Positions 26,343 to 34,873 of a stretch of 64,000 nt of DNA are shown in pieces. The translations under genes and the position numbers were made by a program. This DNA is from Anammoximicrobium sp964645045 (GTDB taxonomy: Bacteria > Planctomycetota > Planctomycetia > Pirellulales > Pirellulaceae): positions 19,225-83,224 of the forward strand of contig CAZXYZ010000041.1 of NCBI GenBank assembly GCA_964645045.1, written 5' to 3'. Each line of letters opens with the position of its first letter. Position 1 is the stretch's first letter. Below the pieces are notes generated by a model. The model made no database searches and was not told where the DNA came from. It worked only from the letters and a program-made list of their open reading frames with translations.

Positions 26343-27338
26343 ATGAAGCCCCTCACGCTGTCGGTGGTCATGCCCAACTACAACCACGCCCGCTACCTGG
26401 CGGACGCGATCACGGGCATCGCGGCGCAGTCCCGGCCGCCCGACGAGTTCTTGATCCTGGACGACGGTTCCACGGACAACAGCCTGGACGTTATCGCGCC
26501 GTACCTGGAACGGTTTCCGTTTCTGCGGTTGATCCGGCACGCGCGGAACTGCGGCGTGATTGCGGCCCACGAGCGGCTGTTTGCGGAAGCCCACGGCGAT
26601 CTGCTGTTTGCCGCTGCGGCTGACGACGTCCGCCTGCCCGGATTCTTCGCCCGAACCGTGCAGATGGCCGAGCAGTTTCCGCAGGCGGGCTTGGTCTTCG
26701 GAGCGGTGGGCATGATCGACGAAGCCGGACGCCGGCTTGGACGCATCGACGTGCGCCGCTGGCAAGAACCGCTGTACGCCGATCCGCACCGTTTCCTGCG
26801 GGAATACTTGATGGTGGAACTGCCGGCCCACTCGTTGTGCAGCGGTACGATCTACCGCCGCGAAGCGTTGCAGGAGGCCGGCGGCTACCGCCCCGATCTG
26901 GGCTCGTGGTCGGATACCTTTGCCTTCCGGGCCATCGGCTTGAAATACGGAGTGTGCTACTTGGCCGACGAAGTCGTGCAATTCCGGAAGCTGGCCGGAA
27001 GCTTCAGTCAGCAGAGTGTCGCCCAGCCTCGGAAACTGCTCGACATCATCGCCCGTGCGGAGTACTGGATGCGATCCGCCGAGTTCCGTGAGCGGTTTCC
27101 CGAGGATTACGTGCGCCGCTGGCGGCGGACCTGCCGCTGGCAAGTTCTCTGGGATTACGTGTTGGGACCCGAGCCGGGGGCCCCATCAAGGCGATCCTTT
27201 TGGGGCCGCAACGTCCGGCGTCTGCCACGGGCCTGCCGGGCCTTGTTGCTGTTGAGCTACCGTGGCGATGGCGGCTGCCGCGCGCCGGAGACGATCGGTG
27301 GCGGCACAGCAATCCCAGCCAGGAAGGCGCAACCGTGA
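26343..27338 (+). CDS. Glycosyltransferase family 2
   Basis: The 331-residue protein has the GT-A start LSVVMPNYNHARYLADAI, the nucleotide-binding LILDDGSTDNS (DDG at 40-42) and the metal-binding AAADDVRLP (residues 91-99). An acceptor-side region SLCSGTIYRREAL follows. It lacks membrane helices, so it should work at the cytoplasmic face. The last codons overlap the flippase start (GTGA, 27335-27338), giving translational coupling. The next gene being a lipid-linked oligosaccharide flippase points to surface glycan assembly. Donor sugar unknown. Confidence 0.92.
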   Translation: MKPLTLSVVMPNYNHARYLADAITGIAAQSRPPDEFLILDDGSTDNSLDVIAPYLERFPFLRLIRHARNCGVIAAHERLFAEAHGDLLFAAAADDVRLPGFFARTVQMAEQFPQAGLVFGAVGMIDEAGRRLGRIDVRRWQEPLYADPHRFLREYLMVELPAHSLCSGTIYRREALQEAGGYRPDLGSWSDTFAFRAIGLKYGVCYLADEVVQFRKLAGSFSQQSVAQPRKLLDIIARAEYWMRSAEFRERFPEDYVRRWRRTCRWQVLWDYVLGPEPGAPSRRSFWGRNVRRLPRACRALLLLSYRGDGGCRAPETIGGGTAIPARKAQP

Positions 27339-28690
27339 CCGAACCTGCCGCGCGCGGCCCCCTACGCCGTTTCGTGAATCGACTGGAAGTCGACCAGGCC
27401 GTCTTTTACGCGCTGTGCCTACGGGGCTGGCAGTTTCTGGCCGGACCGGTCAGCGTCGTTCTGATCGGTTTGTACTTCAGCCCCGAGACGCAAGGATTTT
27501 ATTACACCTTCGCCAGCCTGATGGCGTTGCAGAGCTTCTTCGAACTCGGGTTCTCCATCGTTGTCATTAACGTCAGCAGCCACGAGTGGCTGCATTTGCG
27601 GTTGGATGATCGCGGGCGAATCGCCGGCGACGGAGATGCCCTGTCGCGGTTGGCGGGTCTGGCGTGGTTGTTATTCCGCTGGTACGGGATCGTAGCGCTG
27701 CTGTTTCTCGTCCTGGTGGGCAGCGGCGGCGAAGTCTTCCTGTCGCGGCAGGCGGCGCCGGCAGTGACTTGGCACGGGGCTTGGGTCTGGCTGGTCGTGA
27801 TCCAATCCGGCATGCTTTGGTCGCTGCCATTTACGGTGCTGCTGGAGGGTTGCGGCCAGATGGCAATCGTCAATCGCTATCGGCTGTACGGGGCCGTGAC
27901 CGCCAATCTGGCCGTGTGGACCAGCATCTTGCTGGGAGTCGGCTTGTGGGCCGCCGTGGCCGTCGCGGCGGGCCGCTGGGTGTGGGACTTGATCTTGATC
28001 GTGGTGCGTTATCGGGGGTTCTTTCAATCCCTTCGGCACGTTCCCACCACGGCTCAGCTGGCTTGGAAAACGGATCTCTGGCCGATGCAGTGGCGATTGG
28101 CTATCGGGGGCGTCGTAAGCTATTTTGCGTTTTCGTTGTTTACCCCGGTCATGTTTGACTATCACGGGCCGGCTGTCGCGGGCCAGATGGGCATGACCTG
28201 GCAGCTGGTGACCGTCGTGCAAGCGGTCGCGCTGGCCTGGGTGCAGGCGCGAACGCCGCTGTTCGGACGTCTGGTGGCCAAGCAGGACTATCGGGAACTC
28301 GATCGCGTGTTCTTCCGGCTCACGTGGATTTCGCTGGCGGTCGTCGTGGCCGGTGCGGCGGCGTTGGGACTGGCCGTCTGGGGGCTGTACGTCTGCGAAT
28401 TCCGACTCGCCCACCGCCTGCTCGAACCGCTCCCGACCGCACTGTTTCTGCTGGCCATCGTCTGCCTCCATTTTCCGAATTGTCAGGCGTTCTATCTTCG
28501 CGCGCACAAGCGAGATCCGCTGTTCCTGCTGAGTGTAGTTACAAGCCTCTTGATTGGCAGTGGCGTCTGGTGGTTCGGCAGCCGCTACGGCCCGACGGGA
28601 GCTGCCTGTGCCTATCTGGCCATCGTCGTCTGCGTGGTCTTTCCGTGGCAAACCACGATCTGGTGGCAGTACCGAAGGAAAGCATCCTGA
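27335..28690 (+). CDS. Polysaccharide/O-antigen flippase-like membrane protein
   Basis: The GTG at 27335 is preceded by AGGAAGG and overlaps the GT2 stop, so it is chosen over the longer frame from 27200. The 451-residue protein has about 12 hydrophobic segments, starting at FYALCLRGWQFLAGPVSVVLIG, in the manner of the Wzx/MATE-like MOP superfamily. No single strong signature motif is present, so the family call is from topology and context. It would move a lipid-linked glycan across the inner membrane after the GT2 adds a sugar. Confidence 0.8.
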   Translation: MTEPAARGPLRRFVNRLEVDQAVFYALCLRGWQFLAGPVSVVLIGLYFSPETQGFYYTFASLMALQSFFELGFSIVVINVSSHEWLHLRLDDRGRIAGDGDALSRLAGLAWLLFRWYGIVALLFLVLVGSGGEVFLSRQAAPAVTWHGAWVWLVVIQSGMLWSLPFTVLLEGCGQMAIVNRYRLYGAVTANLAVWTSILLGVGLWAAVAVAAGRWVWDLILIVVRYRGFFQSLRHVPTTAQLAWKTDLWPMQWRLAIGGVVSYFAFSLFTPVMFDYHGPAVAGQMGMTWQLVTVVQAVALAWVQARTPLFGRLVAKQDYRELDRVFFRLTWISLAVVVAGAAALGLAVWGLYVCEFRLAHRLLEPLPTALFLLAIVCLHFPNCQAFYLRAHKRDPLFLLSVVTSLLIGSGVWWFGSRYGPTGAACAYLAIVVCVVFPWQTTIWWQYRRKAS

Positions 28691-28793
28691 TCGAGCAATG
28701 CCGCTTGCGTTGCCCCCGGAAATCGTGAGCCGCAACGCGCTAGCCGCGAGTTGTGGAGGGAACGCGAGGCCAGGCTTTACCGGACGGCTAGCC

Positions 28794-28899
28794 CCCAATG
28801 CCACGTACTTTGGGACCATTGGGAGCGTTTTTGTTAGCGGAGCGGCGCAAGCCGCCCGGTTTTCCGACTGTAATACCGGACGGCTAGCGCCGTGCCGCT
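28794..28899. repeat. ~107-bp inverted repeat, left copy flanking mnmE-like gene
   Basis: It is highly similar in reverse complement to 30346-30452. Shared blocks include ACTTTGGGACCATT, TTAGCGGAGCGGCGCAAGCC and GACTGTAATACCGGACGGCT. The internal GCGGCGCAAGCCGC is a hairpin. It ends seven bases before the GTPase stop codon. Confidence 0.9.
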
Positions 28900-28905
28900 C
28901 ACCTG

Positions 28906-30114
28906 TCATCGGACATGCCTCTGCCCTGCAAGCAGGCCGTTCAACACGGCCAGCGCCCTGCCATTGTCGCCCGTGGCCAGCGCGGATTGGGCCGCCTGCA
29001 CGGCCTGTACCTGCGGCCAGGTGAACAGCACCGCAGTTCCCGCGCACGGTGGTTCGGGAACCATTCGCCGCCCGAGTTCACGGATCAGGACATCGAGACC
29101 GGTGCGCTGGGCGGCACTGACCATCCATCCCGGCGGCCGGCCCTGCGGTGGCGCCGGCGGCAGATCGCACTTGTTGTGTACCACGACGGCTTCGGGCCAG
29201 GCCGCCAGCAGGGATTGGTCCTCGGTGGTCCAGCCGGTCGAAGCATCGAACACCAACACGATCAAGTCTGCCTCGTGCAGTTGCGTCCGGGCCAGCTGCA
29301 GTCCGGCCGCCTCGATGTCGTCGCCGCTGTCCCGCCAACCGGCGGTGTCCGCAAGTTCGACCGGCCAGCCGTCCAGCGCCGTTTGGGCAGTCACCACGTC
29401 GCGCGTCGTGCCTGGGGCCGCATGCACGATACAGCGTTCAAAGCCGAGAATGGCGTTGATCAGGCTGCTCTTCCCCACGTTGGGCCGGCCAGTCAGAACG
29501 ACTCGCCACGGATCGACTAAATGCAGTCCCACCCGGGCCGAACGTTCCAGATCGCTCAAGATCGCCGCCGCGTCCGCCGCTCGACCGCTGTGGATGCATA
29601 CGACCGCTCTCCCCAACAACGAACGCAGCTCGCCGCGCCATTGGTCCAGTAGAATCGCGGCCGCACGTTCGGTCCGAACCGCCGACAACGCCACACGGGC
29701 CTCGGTTTCCAACGTGCCCAACTCGTGCCGCGCTGCAAACTCCTGCCAGGAAATCTCCCGCGCGCCGTCGGCCACCAGGGAACCGGCAATGGTCCCTGCT
29801 GCTAGCCGTCCGCCGTGGCAATGGATTTCCACTTCGTCGGCGGCGCGCCGGCACACAACGACCTCTTCGCCCGGCGTCTGTGCAGCGTTCCAGCGGCCAA
29901 AGACGATGCGTTGCAGGGGGACATCGGTCAGCGGCCGGCCCGCAGCCGCGAGGAAATGGGAGGCAACGAACTGTGTGGCTAGTGGCCCCGCCACGGCGAT
30001 CGTCGCCACCGCGCCGCGTCCCGGCGGCGTCAACACCGCGACGTGGACATCGGCCTGCGATAGCGGTTTGCCGCTGCGCGTGGTCTCGTGTGGGTTGTCT
30101 GTTGAGGCTGACAT
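28906..30114 (-). CDS. mnmE: MnmE-like tRNA modification GTPase, divergent C-terminus
   Basis: MnmE with MnmG makes 5-carboxymethylaminomethyl-type uridine at the wobble base of tRNAs. The 402-residue protein has a shortened N-terminal domain (VLTPPGRGAVATIAVAGP) and a full G domain: GRPNVGKSS near 209-217, GTTRD, DTAGW near 254-258 and NKCD near 310. The family normally ends in a Cys-x-Gly-Lys tail; here the end is LLAGQRHVR, with no such Cys. It is ~50 residues shorter than usual. The start at 30114 is chosen to begin at MSAS; no strong Shine-Dalgarno is visible. Either a planctomycete-specific variant or one that has lost the terminal catalytic Cys. Confidence 0.85.
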   Translation of the reverse strand: MSASTDNPHETTRSGKPLSQADVHVAVLTPPGRGAVATIAVAGPLATQFVASHFLAAAGRPLTDVPLQRIVFGRWNAAQTPGEEVVVCRRAADEVEIHCHGGRLAAGTIAGSLVADGAREISWQEFAARHELGTLETEARVALSAVRTERAAAILLDQWRGELRSLLGRAVVCIHSGRAADAAAILSDLERSARVGLHLVDPWRVVLTGRPNVGKSSLINAILGFERCIVHAAPGTTRDVVTAQTALDGWPVELADTAGWRDSGDDIEAAGLQLARTQLHEADLIVLVFDASTGWTTEDQSLLAAWPEAVVVHNKCDLPPAPPQGRPPGWMVSAAQRTGLDVLIRELGRRMVPEPPCAGTAVLFTWPQVQAVQAAQSALATGDNGRALAVLNGLLAGQRHVR

Positions 30115-30193
30115 TCGGGTGGTCCCAAGGTCCGGACGCCAATGTTCAGCGGCCGGCTGTGGCCAACCTACCGCGACGCGCGTTTGCAGCCAA

Positions 30194-30288
30194 GGGCTCA
30201 GACGTACAGAATTCAATTTTGCCGGACACGGGCTTACCACATGGTTGGCGGATTGCCCGGCAAAATTGAATTCTGTACGTCTGAGCCC
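30194..30288. repeat. 32-bp perfect inverted repeat upstream of mnmE-like gene
   Basis: The arms at 30194-30225 and 30257-30288 are exact reverse complements (core CAGAATTCAATTTTGCCGG) around a 31-nt spacer. It lies 80 bp upstream of the chosen GTPase start on the minus strand. The arm is AT-rich in its centre, unlike the surrounding GC-rich sequence. Confidence 0.92.
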
Positions 30289-30306
30289 GGCAGTTGCACA
30301 CCGAAA

Positions 30307-30328
30307 GGCGAACGGCCGGCGTAAGCCC
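30307..30328. repeat. Family-4 repeat half site
   Basis: GGCGAACGGCCGGCGTAAGC matches the reverse complement of 8648-8669. It immediately precedes the right copy of the ~107-bp repeat. Confidence 0.75.
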
Positions 30329-30345
30329 AATGCCGCTTACTTAGT

Positions 30346-30452
30346 AGCGGCACGGCGCAAGCCGTCCGGTATTACAGTCGGGAAACCGGGCGGCTTGCGC
30401 CGCTCCGCTAAGAAAAACACCCCCAAATGGTCCCAAAGTAAGTGGCATTGGG
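30346..30452. repeat. ~107-bp inverted repeat, right copy
   Basis: It reads as the reverse complement of 28794-28899 with scattered differences. Together they bracket the mnmE-like gene as a ~1.66-kb unit. Confidence 0.9.
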
Positions 30453-30572
30453 CGTGAGCCCGCCGGTTTCCCGCCTGCCCGCACACTTGCGCGACCGCAG
30501 GACTTGCGGCCCTGCTCGCGCTGTGTTACACCGACGTCAACGAAAATGCAAAACCACTTGAGGAGGCTAACC

Positions 30573-33500
30573 ATGTTTGCGACGTCCGTTCGATCCGGTT
30601 TGGGAGTTCTCATGCTTGCGACCACAACCACCGTGGCGATGGCGGCGGGCAGCTTGCAGGTGGACAAGCTGCGGTGCGAGTACAAGACCGACCCGATCGG
30701 AATTGACGTCGTGCAGCCGCGTCTGAGTTGGGTGCTGGCGCCCGTCACCGCGTCGCAGCGAGGTTTGATGCAAAGCGCCTATCAGATCCTGGTGGCCAGT
30801 TCAACCGCCGCACTCGACGCCGGCCAAGGCGATCTTTGGGACAGCGGCAAGGTCGCTTCCGCCCAGTCGGTGAACATCGAATACGCGGGCAAGGAACTCC
30901 CGTCGGCCCAGGATTGTTTCTGGAAGGTTCGAGCCTGGGACCAGAGCGGCCAGGAGTCGCCGTGGAGTCCGGTCGGCCGTTGGACGATGGGGCTGCTCCG
31001 GCCGGAGGATTGGCAAGCTGGCTGGATCGGGTTCGACGGCGATCCGGACTCGGAAGACGCACTAGCGAAAGTGCTCCGCGGCCTGCTGACCTTCCAAGGC
31101 AGCCCTTGGATCTGGACGGGCGGAGCCCGGGCTGGCAATCAACCGGCCGGTCCGGCGTATTTCCGTACCGTGATCGATATTCCAGCGAACCGCCGGATCA
31201 GCCAGGCCACATTCTTGATCGCCGCCGACGATGGTTTCACGCTGTATATCAACGGCCACGATTCGGGAAATGGAAGCAACTGGAAGGCACCCGCCGGCCT
31301 GGACGTGGCCGGCCGGCTGCAGCCAGGCCGAAACGCGCTGGGCATTCAGGTGAATAACGGCGGCACGGCGCCCAGTCCGGCGGGTCTGATGGGCAAGTTG
31401 GTGGTCGTGTTCGAGTCCGGCGAGCCGCTGGTGGTGGCGATTGACGAAACCTGGCGAAGCAGCCGCACGCCGGGCGACCGCTGGAAGTGGGCCGATTTTG
31501 CTGACGCCGCTTGGACCGCGTCCAGTGTAATCGGCCGGCACGGCGATGCACCGTGGGGCGAACTCAAACTGAATGTGCCGCGAATCCTGCCGGCGTCTTA
31601 TTTGAGGAAAGCCTTTGCGGTCGATAAGCCCGTCCGCCGAGCCCTGTTGTTCGCCTCGGCGCTGGGCGTGTACGACTTGCACCTCAACGGCAAACCACTC
31701 GGCACGGACGTGCTTTCGCCGGGGTGGACGGACTATCACAAGCGAGTCCATTACTTCGGCTACGATGTCACCGGCCGTTTGCAGTCCGGCGATAACGTGC
31801 TGGGCGCGATCCTGGGCGACGGCTGGTACGCCGGGTACTTGGCTTTCTCGGGCCGGCGTCATTATTACGGCGACAAGACGCGGTTGATCGCCCACCTGCG
31901 ATTGGACTTTGCGGATGGTACCAGCCAGATCATCGGCACGGACGGCAGCTGGAAAGCGGCTTATGGCCCGGTGCGCGAGGCCGACTTGTTGATGGGTTGC
32001 GTCTACGACGCGCGGCTGGAAATGCCAGGCTGGAACGCGGCTGGCTTCGACCAATCGGCGTGGAGGGCAGCCACGGTCGACGAAGACGTGAAAGCGAATC
32101 TCGAACCGCATCCCGGCATGCCCATCCGCCGGATTCAGGAACTGGCCGCTCAGCGCATCACCGAGCCCAAGCCGGGCGTCTATGTGTTCGACCTCGGCCA
32201 GAACATGGTCGGTTGGGCACGCTTGTCGGCCCAAGGGGATAAGGGCCGCAAGGTCGTCGTCCGGCACGCGGAAATGCTCAATCCCGACGGGACGATTTAC
32301 ACGACCAACCTGCGTGCGGCCAAGGCTACCGACACCTACTATCTGGACGGCGGGCCGAAGCGTGCGTACGAACCGTATTTCACGTTCCACGGATTCCAAT
32401 ACGTCGAAGTGACGGGCTTGGATTACCGGCCTGAATTGGCGGACGTGACGGGGATTGTCGTGCATTCTGACCTGCCCCGCACGGGATTCTTTGAGTGCTC
32501 GGAACCCTTGGTCAACAAGCTGGTCGAAAACACCATTTGGGGCCAGAAGGGCAATTGGCTGGATGTGCCGACCGATTGCCCGCAGCGCGACGAGCGCGCC
32601 GGCTGGACGGGCGACGCTCAGGTGTTCATGAAGACGGCCTGTTTCAATCTGGATTCGGCGGCGTTCTTCACCAAGTGGCTGACGGACCTGTGCCAGGATT
32701 CGCAGCGGGACGACGGCGGTTTGGGCGACGTTGCCCCGCACGTCAACATTGTCGGCTTTGGCAACACGGGCTGGGCCGACGCCGGCGTTGTTTGCAACTG
32801 GCAGATGGTCCAGTTGTACGGCGACACGCGCGTGGTCCGGCGGCATTACCCGGCGTTGGTGCGGTACATGGACTACCTGGCGAAGACCAGCAGGGACTTT
32901 GTGCGCGGCACGGGAGCCTACGGCGACTGGCTGCGGCTGGCCGGTCCGCAACATTCCGAGGCCATCGGCACGGCTTACTATTTCTACTCGACGCGGCTGA
33001 TGGCCGAGTTAGCCGAAGCAATCGGTAAGTCCGACGATGCGCAGAAATACCGCCAGCAGGCGGCGAATATCAAGACCGCGTTTGTGAAGAACTTCCTGAA
33101 AGACGACGGCCGCATTGTGGACGCCAAGGGCGAAACGGGCCAGACCTTCTACGCCTTGGCGTTCGGCCTGGACCTGGTGCCGCCGGACCGGCAGACGCAG
33201 GTGGCGCAGCAATTCGTCGAGGAGATCAAGAAGCAGGATTGGCACCTGGCCACCGGTTTTCTGGGCACGCCGTTTGTGCTGTTCGCCCTGGAGAAAGCCG
33301 GCCAGACGGACTTGGCGTATCGGCTGGTGCTGAACCAGACCTATCCCTCGTGGCTGCTGCAAGTCAAGCTGGGCTCGACGACCATGTGGGAACGTTGGGA
33401 CGGCTGGACGCCGGACAAGGGATTCCAGGATCCCGGCATGAATTCGTTCAACCACTACTGGCTGGGCTGTGTGGGCGAGTGGCTCCAGTGCTCGGTAGCC

Positions 33501-33854
33501 GGCATCGACACCGACGGCCCCGGATTTGCCCGGATCACCATCCGCCCCAAACTGGCTTCCGCGGGACAGGGGCTCACATCGGCGCGGGGTTCCTACGATT
33601 CGATTCGAGGAAAAATCGCCAGCCAATGGACCCGCAGCCAGGATGAATTCCGGCTGGAGGTCACCATTCCGGCCAACACGACCGCCACCGTGTGCGTGCC
33701 GGCTCAAGACCCCGCCAGCGTCCAGGAAGGAGGCCAAGCGATTGACGGCGTGACCGGCGTCAAGTTCCTGCGTCACGAAAACGGCTACGCCGTGTTCGCC
33801 GTCGGCTCGGGCCAGTACGTGTTTTCGGTTGGTCCTCAACCAGAGACGAAATAG
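30573..33854 (+). CDS. Exported alpha-L-rhamnosidase, GH78 family
   Basis: The enzyme removes terminal alpha-L-rhamnose from plant or algal glycans. The start at 30573 is set by AGGAGG seven nt upstream; the 1093-residue product has a Sec signal (about 1-26, ending AMAAG). The first domain is the rhamnosidase N-terminal fold (LRCEYKTDPIGIDVVQPRLSW). Residues ~155-310 are a separate beta-sandwich, apparently a carbohydrate-binding insertion. The catalytic (alpha/alpha)6 barrel carries PTDCPQRDERAGWTGDAQ near 664-681, whose Glu in DERAGWTGD is the family's likely general acid, and ends with a beta-sandwich. It is probably periplasmic. The next genes (DUF4058, MFS transporter) are on the same strand; the MFS protein could import sugar products. 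Confidence 0.92.
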   Translation: MFATSVRSGLGVLMLATTTTVAMAAGSLQVDKLRCEYKTDPIGIDVVQPRLSWVLAPVTASQRGLMQSAYQILVASSTAALDAGQGDLWDSGKVASAQSVNIEYAGKELPSAQDCFWKVRAWDQSGQESPWSPVGRWTMGLLRPEDWQAGWIGFDGDPDSEDALAKVLRGLLTFQGSPWIWTGGARAGNQPAGPAYFRTVIDIPANRRISQATFLIAADDGFTLYINGHDSGNGSNWKAPAGLDVAGRLQPGRNALGIQVNNGGTAPSPAGLMGKLVVVFESGEPLVVAIDETWRSSRTPGDRWKWADFADAAWTASSVIGRHGDAPWGELKLNVPRILPASYLRKAFAVDKPVRRALLFASALGVYDLHLNGKPLGTDVLSPGWTDYHKRVHYFGYDVTGRLQSGDNVLGAILGDGWYAGYLAFSGRRHYYGDKTRLIAHLRLDFADGTSQIIGTDGSWKAAYGPVREADLLMGCVYDARLEMPGWNAAGFDQSAWRAATVDEDVKANLEPHPGMPIRRIQELAAQRITEPKPGVYVFDLGQNMVGWARLSAQGDKGRKVVVRHAEMLNPDGTIYTTNLRAAKATDTYYLDGGPKRAYEPYFTFHGFQYVEVTGLDYRPELADVTGIVVHSDLPRTGFFECSEPLVNKLVENTIWGQKGNWLDVPTDCPQRDERAGWTGDAQVFMKTACFNLDSAAFFTKWLTDLCQDSQRDDGGLGDVAPHVNIVGFGNTGWADAGVVCNWQMVQLYGDTRVVRRHYPALVRYMDYLAKTSRDFVRGTGAYGDWLRLAGPQHSEAIGTAYYFYSTRLMAELAEAIGKSDDAQKYRQQAANIKTAFVKNFLKDDGRIVDAKGETGQTFYALAFGLDLVPPDRQTQVAQQFVEEIKKQDWHLATGFLGTPFVLFALEKAGQTDLAYRLVLNQTYPSWLLQVKLGSTTMWERWDGWTPDKGFQDPGMNSFNHYWLGCVGEWLQCSVAGIDTDGPGFARITIRPKLASAGQGLTSARGSYDSIRGKIASQWTRSQDEFRLEVTIPANTTATVCVPAQDPASVQEGGQAIDGVTGVKFLRHENGYAVFAVGSGQYVFSVGPQPETK

Positions 33855-33885
33855 GATTAGTCGCGGAGCGATGTCATGAAAATAG

Positions 33886-33905
33886 CCGTGGGTTTCAACC
33901 CACGG
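33886..33905 (+). terminator. Possible terminator hairpin after rhamnosidase
   Basis: CCGTGGGT and ACCCACGG form an 8-bp stem around TTCA, 31 bp past the rhamnosidase stop. No T-run follows, so intrinsic termination is uncertain. Confidence 0.45.
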
Positions 33906-33927
33906 CGCGAGTGCATCCGGATTCCCT

Positions 33928-33987
33928 GTGGCGTAAGCTTCCAGCTTGCGGTAGATCGTGGTCTCGCAAGCTGGAAGCTTACGCCAC
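33928..33987. repeat. Family-3 inverted repeat (copy 1)
   Basis: Arms 33928-33950 and 33965-33987 are exact 23-bp reverse complements (GTGGCGTAAGCTTCCAGCTT start) with a 14-nt spacer. The second copy, with identical arms, is at 40739-40798. Confidence 0.92.
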
Positions 33988-34059
33988 TTATTTCGCGAAC
34001 GACGCTAATCGCGTAGCGACAGCTGATCCGCCCAATTTTTGTGACACGTGAGGTCGAAA

Positions 34060-34842
34060 ATGCCATCTCCGTTCCCCGGCATGGATCCGTTCCTGGAAGG
34101 CGCAGAATGGGAGGATTTTCACGCCACCTTCAACACCGTGATTCGCGAGTACCTATCCCCGCGGCTCGAACCGCGTTATCTCGTCCGGATCGAACGGCGA
34201 GTTTACGTCGAGCACACGACGGACGACCGCGCGCCGCTTCGCCGCGCCGACGTGGCCGTCTTCGTGGCGCACGAAACGGCGCAGGCGTGGGCGCCCATTT
34301 CTGCCGCGGTCGGTGTGCTCTCACCAGTGGAATGCCTCCTGCCGATGCCCGAGGAACACCGGGAAACGTACTTGGTGATCCGCCTGCAGGACACGCGCGA
34401 GGTGGTGACGGTGTTGGAAACACTCTCACCCGGCAACAAACGCCCCGGCAGCGATGGCCGCCGCGAGTACCTGAAAAAGCGTGAAGAGATCCTGGAGAGC
34501 CAGACGCATTTGGTCGAGTTGGATCTGTTGCGCGGCGGCCAACGAATGCCGACGGCAACGCCGCTGCCGTCGGCCGACTATTGCGCGATCGTCAGCCGCA
34601 GCCAGCGGCGGCCGCGAGCCGACGCTTATGTCTGGACGATCCGCGATCCGCTGCCGGCGATTCCCATCCCGCTGAACAAGGGCGATCCCGACGTGATGTT
34701 GGATCTGCAAGCGGTATTCACGACGGTCTACGACCGCGCCCGTTATGGTCTATCGCTGGACTACGCGGCGAGCCTCGATCCGCCATTGCGGCAAGCCGAT
34801 GGCGCGTGGTTGCAGCAGCGGATCGAGAGCCGCTCGATTTGA
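34060..34842 (+). CDS. DUF4058 family protein
   Basis: The 260-residue protein starts with the family hallmark MPSPFPGMDPFLEG. It continues with WEDFHATFNTVIREYLSPRL and ends with a strand-rich region containing PLRQADGAWLQQ. DUF4058 is common in cyanobacteria and planctomycetes and has no known function. No signal or membrane helix is seen. It lies 31 bp upstream of the MFS gene and is likely in the same transcript. Confidence 0.9.
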   Translation: MPSPFPGMDPFLEGAEWEDFHATFNTVIREYLSPRLEPRYLVRIERRVYVEHTTDDRAPLRRADVAVFVAHETAQAWAPISAAVGVLSPVECLLPMPEEHRETYLVIRLQDTREVVTVLETLSPGNKRPGSDGRREYLKKREEILESQTHLVELDLLRGGQRMPTATPLPSADYCAIVSRSQRRPRADAYVWTIRDPLPAIPIPLNKGDPDVMLDLQAVFTTVYDRARYGLSLDYAASLDPPLRQADGAWLQQRIESRSI

Positions 34843-34873
34843 TGCGAGTTGTCGCGAAAGGGAACGCACCATC

